Positions 63,310-64,000 of a stretch of 64,000 nt of DNA are shown in pieces. The stretch is from QAMX01 sp003149835. GTDB taxonomy: Bacteria; Bacillota; Clostridia; Oscillospirales; QAMX01. The notes below the pieces were generated by a model. It searched no databases. It was not told where the DNA came from and saw only the letters and a list, made by a program, of their open reading frames with translations. Numbering within the stretch: the stretch's first letter is position 1; every line of letters starts with the position of its first letter. The translations under genes and the position numbers were made by a program. Location: contig CAUGMN010000004.1 of assembly GCA_959600635.1 (NCBI GenBank), positions 1-64,000 on the forward strand, in the 5' to 3' direction.

Positions 63310-64000
63310 TTATCCGAGCCGCTTGCGCAGCAGGGCGGCGCGCGTCTCGTCGCGCTGTTCGGCTCCAGCGGAGATCGCCGCGTTCAGGCAGAGCGTCGCG
63401 GGCTGAATCTCGCTGATCAGGGCGTTGATTGTCCCGACGTCGCCGGGCAGCAGGCCGAGCGAAACGCCGAGCCGTTCGTCGCTGAGCAGGCCCATCGCCT
63501 CCTCGGCGGAGATCAGCCGCGCGGAGACTAAGAGCGCGTGCGAACGGCAGACCTTGTCTTCGAGGCGCAGCCGCTCGGCGTCCATCAGCGCTTTGCGCGC
63601 GGCGCGCTCCTCGCTGATGATCTGCGCGACGATCTCGCGCAGGTTGTCGCAGAGCTCTTTTTCCGTATAGCCGAGCGTAATCCGGTTGGAGATCTGATAA
63701 AGGTCGCCGGATTCGCGGCTGCCCTCGCCGTAATAGCCGCGGATGGCGAGCCCTAAGCTGCCCGCGGCGTTCATCAGCGCTTTCAGGCGGCCGTTGGCGG
63801 CGAGTGCCGGGAGGTGAAGCATGACCGAGGCGCGCAGCCCGGTGCCGAGATTGGTCGGGCAGTGGGTCAGATAGCCGAGCTTGTCGTCAAAGGCGTAGCG
63901 CGCGCCGTGGGCGTTCAGCCCCTCGTCGATGAGCGTGTCGATCTTGACAGCGCAGTCGAGGCATTCGTCGATACAGAGCCCGGTGCCGATGACTTGGAGC
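63310..64000 (-). CDS. mcsB: Protein arginine kinase McsB (3' part; N-terminus outside window)
   Basis: About 229 C-terminal residues, open to the window edge. GYLTHCPTNLGTGLRASVMLHLP is the signature of ATP:guanido phosphotransferases (here residues split by the former end of the frame at 63822), followed by RGYYGEGSRESGDLYQISNRITLG with the substrate loop. McsB phosphorylates arginines on damaged proteins to mark them for ClpC-ClpP. Its stop is 143 bases before clpC, the same strand and order as in Bacillus. Confidence 0.93.
   Translation of the reverse strand, partial: LQVIGTGLCIDECLDCAVKIDTLIDEGLNAHGARYAFDDKLGYLTHCPTNLGTGLRASVMLHLPALAANGRLKALMNAAGSLGLAIRGYYGEGSRESGDLYQISNRITLGYTEKELCDNLREIVAQIISEERAARKALMDAERLRLEDKVCRSHALLVSARLISAEEAMGLLSDERLGVSLGLLPGDVGTINALISEIQPATLCLNAAISAGAEQRDETRAALLRKRLG

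Overview
The window is a 64 kb piece of a GC-rich (roughly 60% by eye) Gram-positive genome, most likely an anaerobic member of the Clostridia (Oscillospirales/Christensenellales-like; the genus cannot be named from sequence alone). Support for this comes from the rpsL-rpsG-fusA-tuf block, an mcsB-clpC stress operon, a biotin/Na+ decarboxylase cluster, a BadF/HgdB-type dehydratase activase system, strong AGGAGG ribosome sites, TTG/GTG starts, and many consensus TTGACA-17-TATAAT promoters. There are no rRNA genes, no CRISPR array and no transposase; one tRNA (Trp) is present.

Layout. 1-2.8 kb: an accessory, AT-richer island holding the end of a polymorphic-toxin locus. Three copies of one GC-richer linker, each ending at the same MVDK junction, are followed by different C-terminal tips and small putative immunity genes; the third copy has lost its tip. 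2.8-8.3 kb: a minus-strand operon of two zinc-ribbon-bearing ABC exporters flanking a DUF1854 protein, with a long leader. 8.5-12.1 kb: a sigma-factor remnant, a Gfo/Idh/MocA oxidoreductase, half of a MITE-like element, and a sigma factor fused to a large extra domain. 12.4 kb: tRNA-Trp. 12.7-17.8 kb: a five-gene operon with both a CoA-type and a pyruvate-type carboxyltransferase, a biotin carrier and the beta and gamma subunits of a Na+-pumping decarboxylase. 17.9-27.6 kb: ROK kinase, a candidate small RNA, deoC, an M32 carboxypeptidase gene broken by two identical 77-bp repeats, an HtrA protease, cardiolipin synthase, MutM and a MATE exporter. 27.9-34.1 kb: RecQ, an HTH protein with a six-fold 15-residue repeat, a GH36 alpha-galactosidase and an AlkD-like protein. 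34.1-34.3 kb: a complete 165-bp MITE-like element.

34.6-39.2 kb: rpsL, rpsG, fusA, tuf. 39.4-47.3 kb: a small membrane protein, thiamine pyrophosphokinase, a 1603-residue GH38-type mannosidase, a PHP-domain protein and a VOC protein. 47.5-53.3 kb (minus): the dehydratase activase system encoded as two proteins, with a structured leader upstream, preceded by a family-2 glycosyltransferase. 53.5-60.2 kb: two membrane proteins, an unassigned 790-residue glycosidase-like protein and an orphan sugar-type binding lipoprotein behind a perfect promoter and a palindromic operator candidate. 60.2-60.7 kb: a cluster of palindromes. 60.7-64 kb (minus): clpC and the 3' part of mcsB.

Taken together, the organism looks like an anaerobe that uses oligosaccharides (GH36, GH38, GH20/67-like protein, ROK kinase, Gfo/Idh/MocA, binding protein), couples decarboxylation to a sodium gradient, and carries a recombining toxin-tip array for inter-bacterial competition. 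The observations most worth a second look are the toxin-tip array, the 77-bp tandem insertion in the M32 gene, the promoter-to-terminator orphan transcript at 18.9-19.1 kb, the hybrid transcarboxylase/Na+ pump cluster, the sigma fusion, and the HTH protein with a beta-helix-like repeat.
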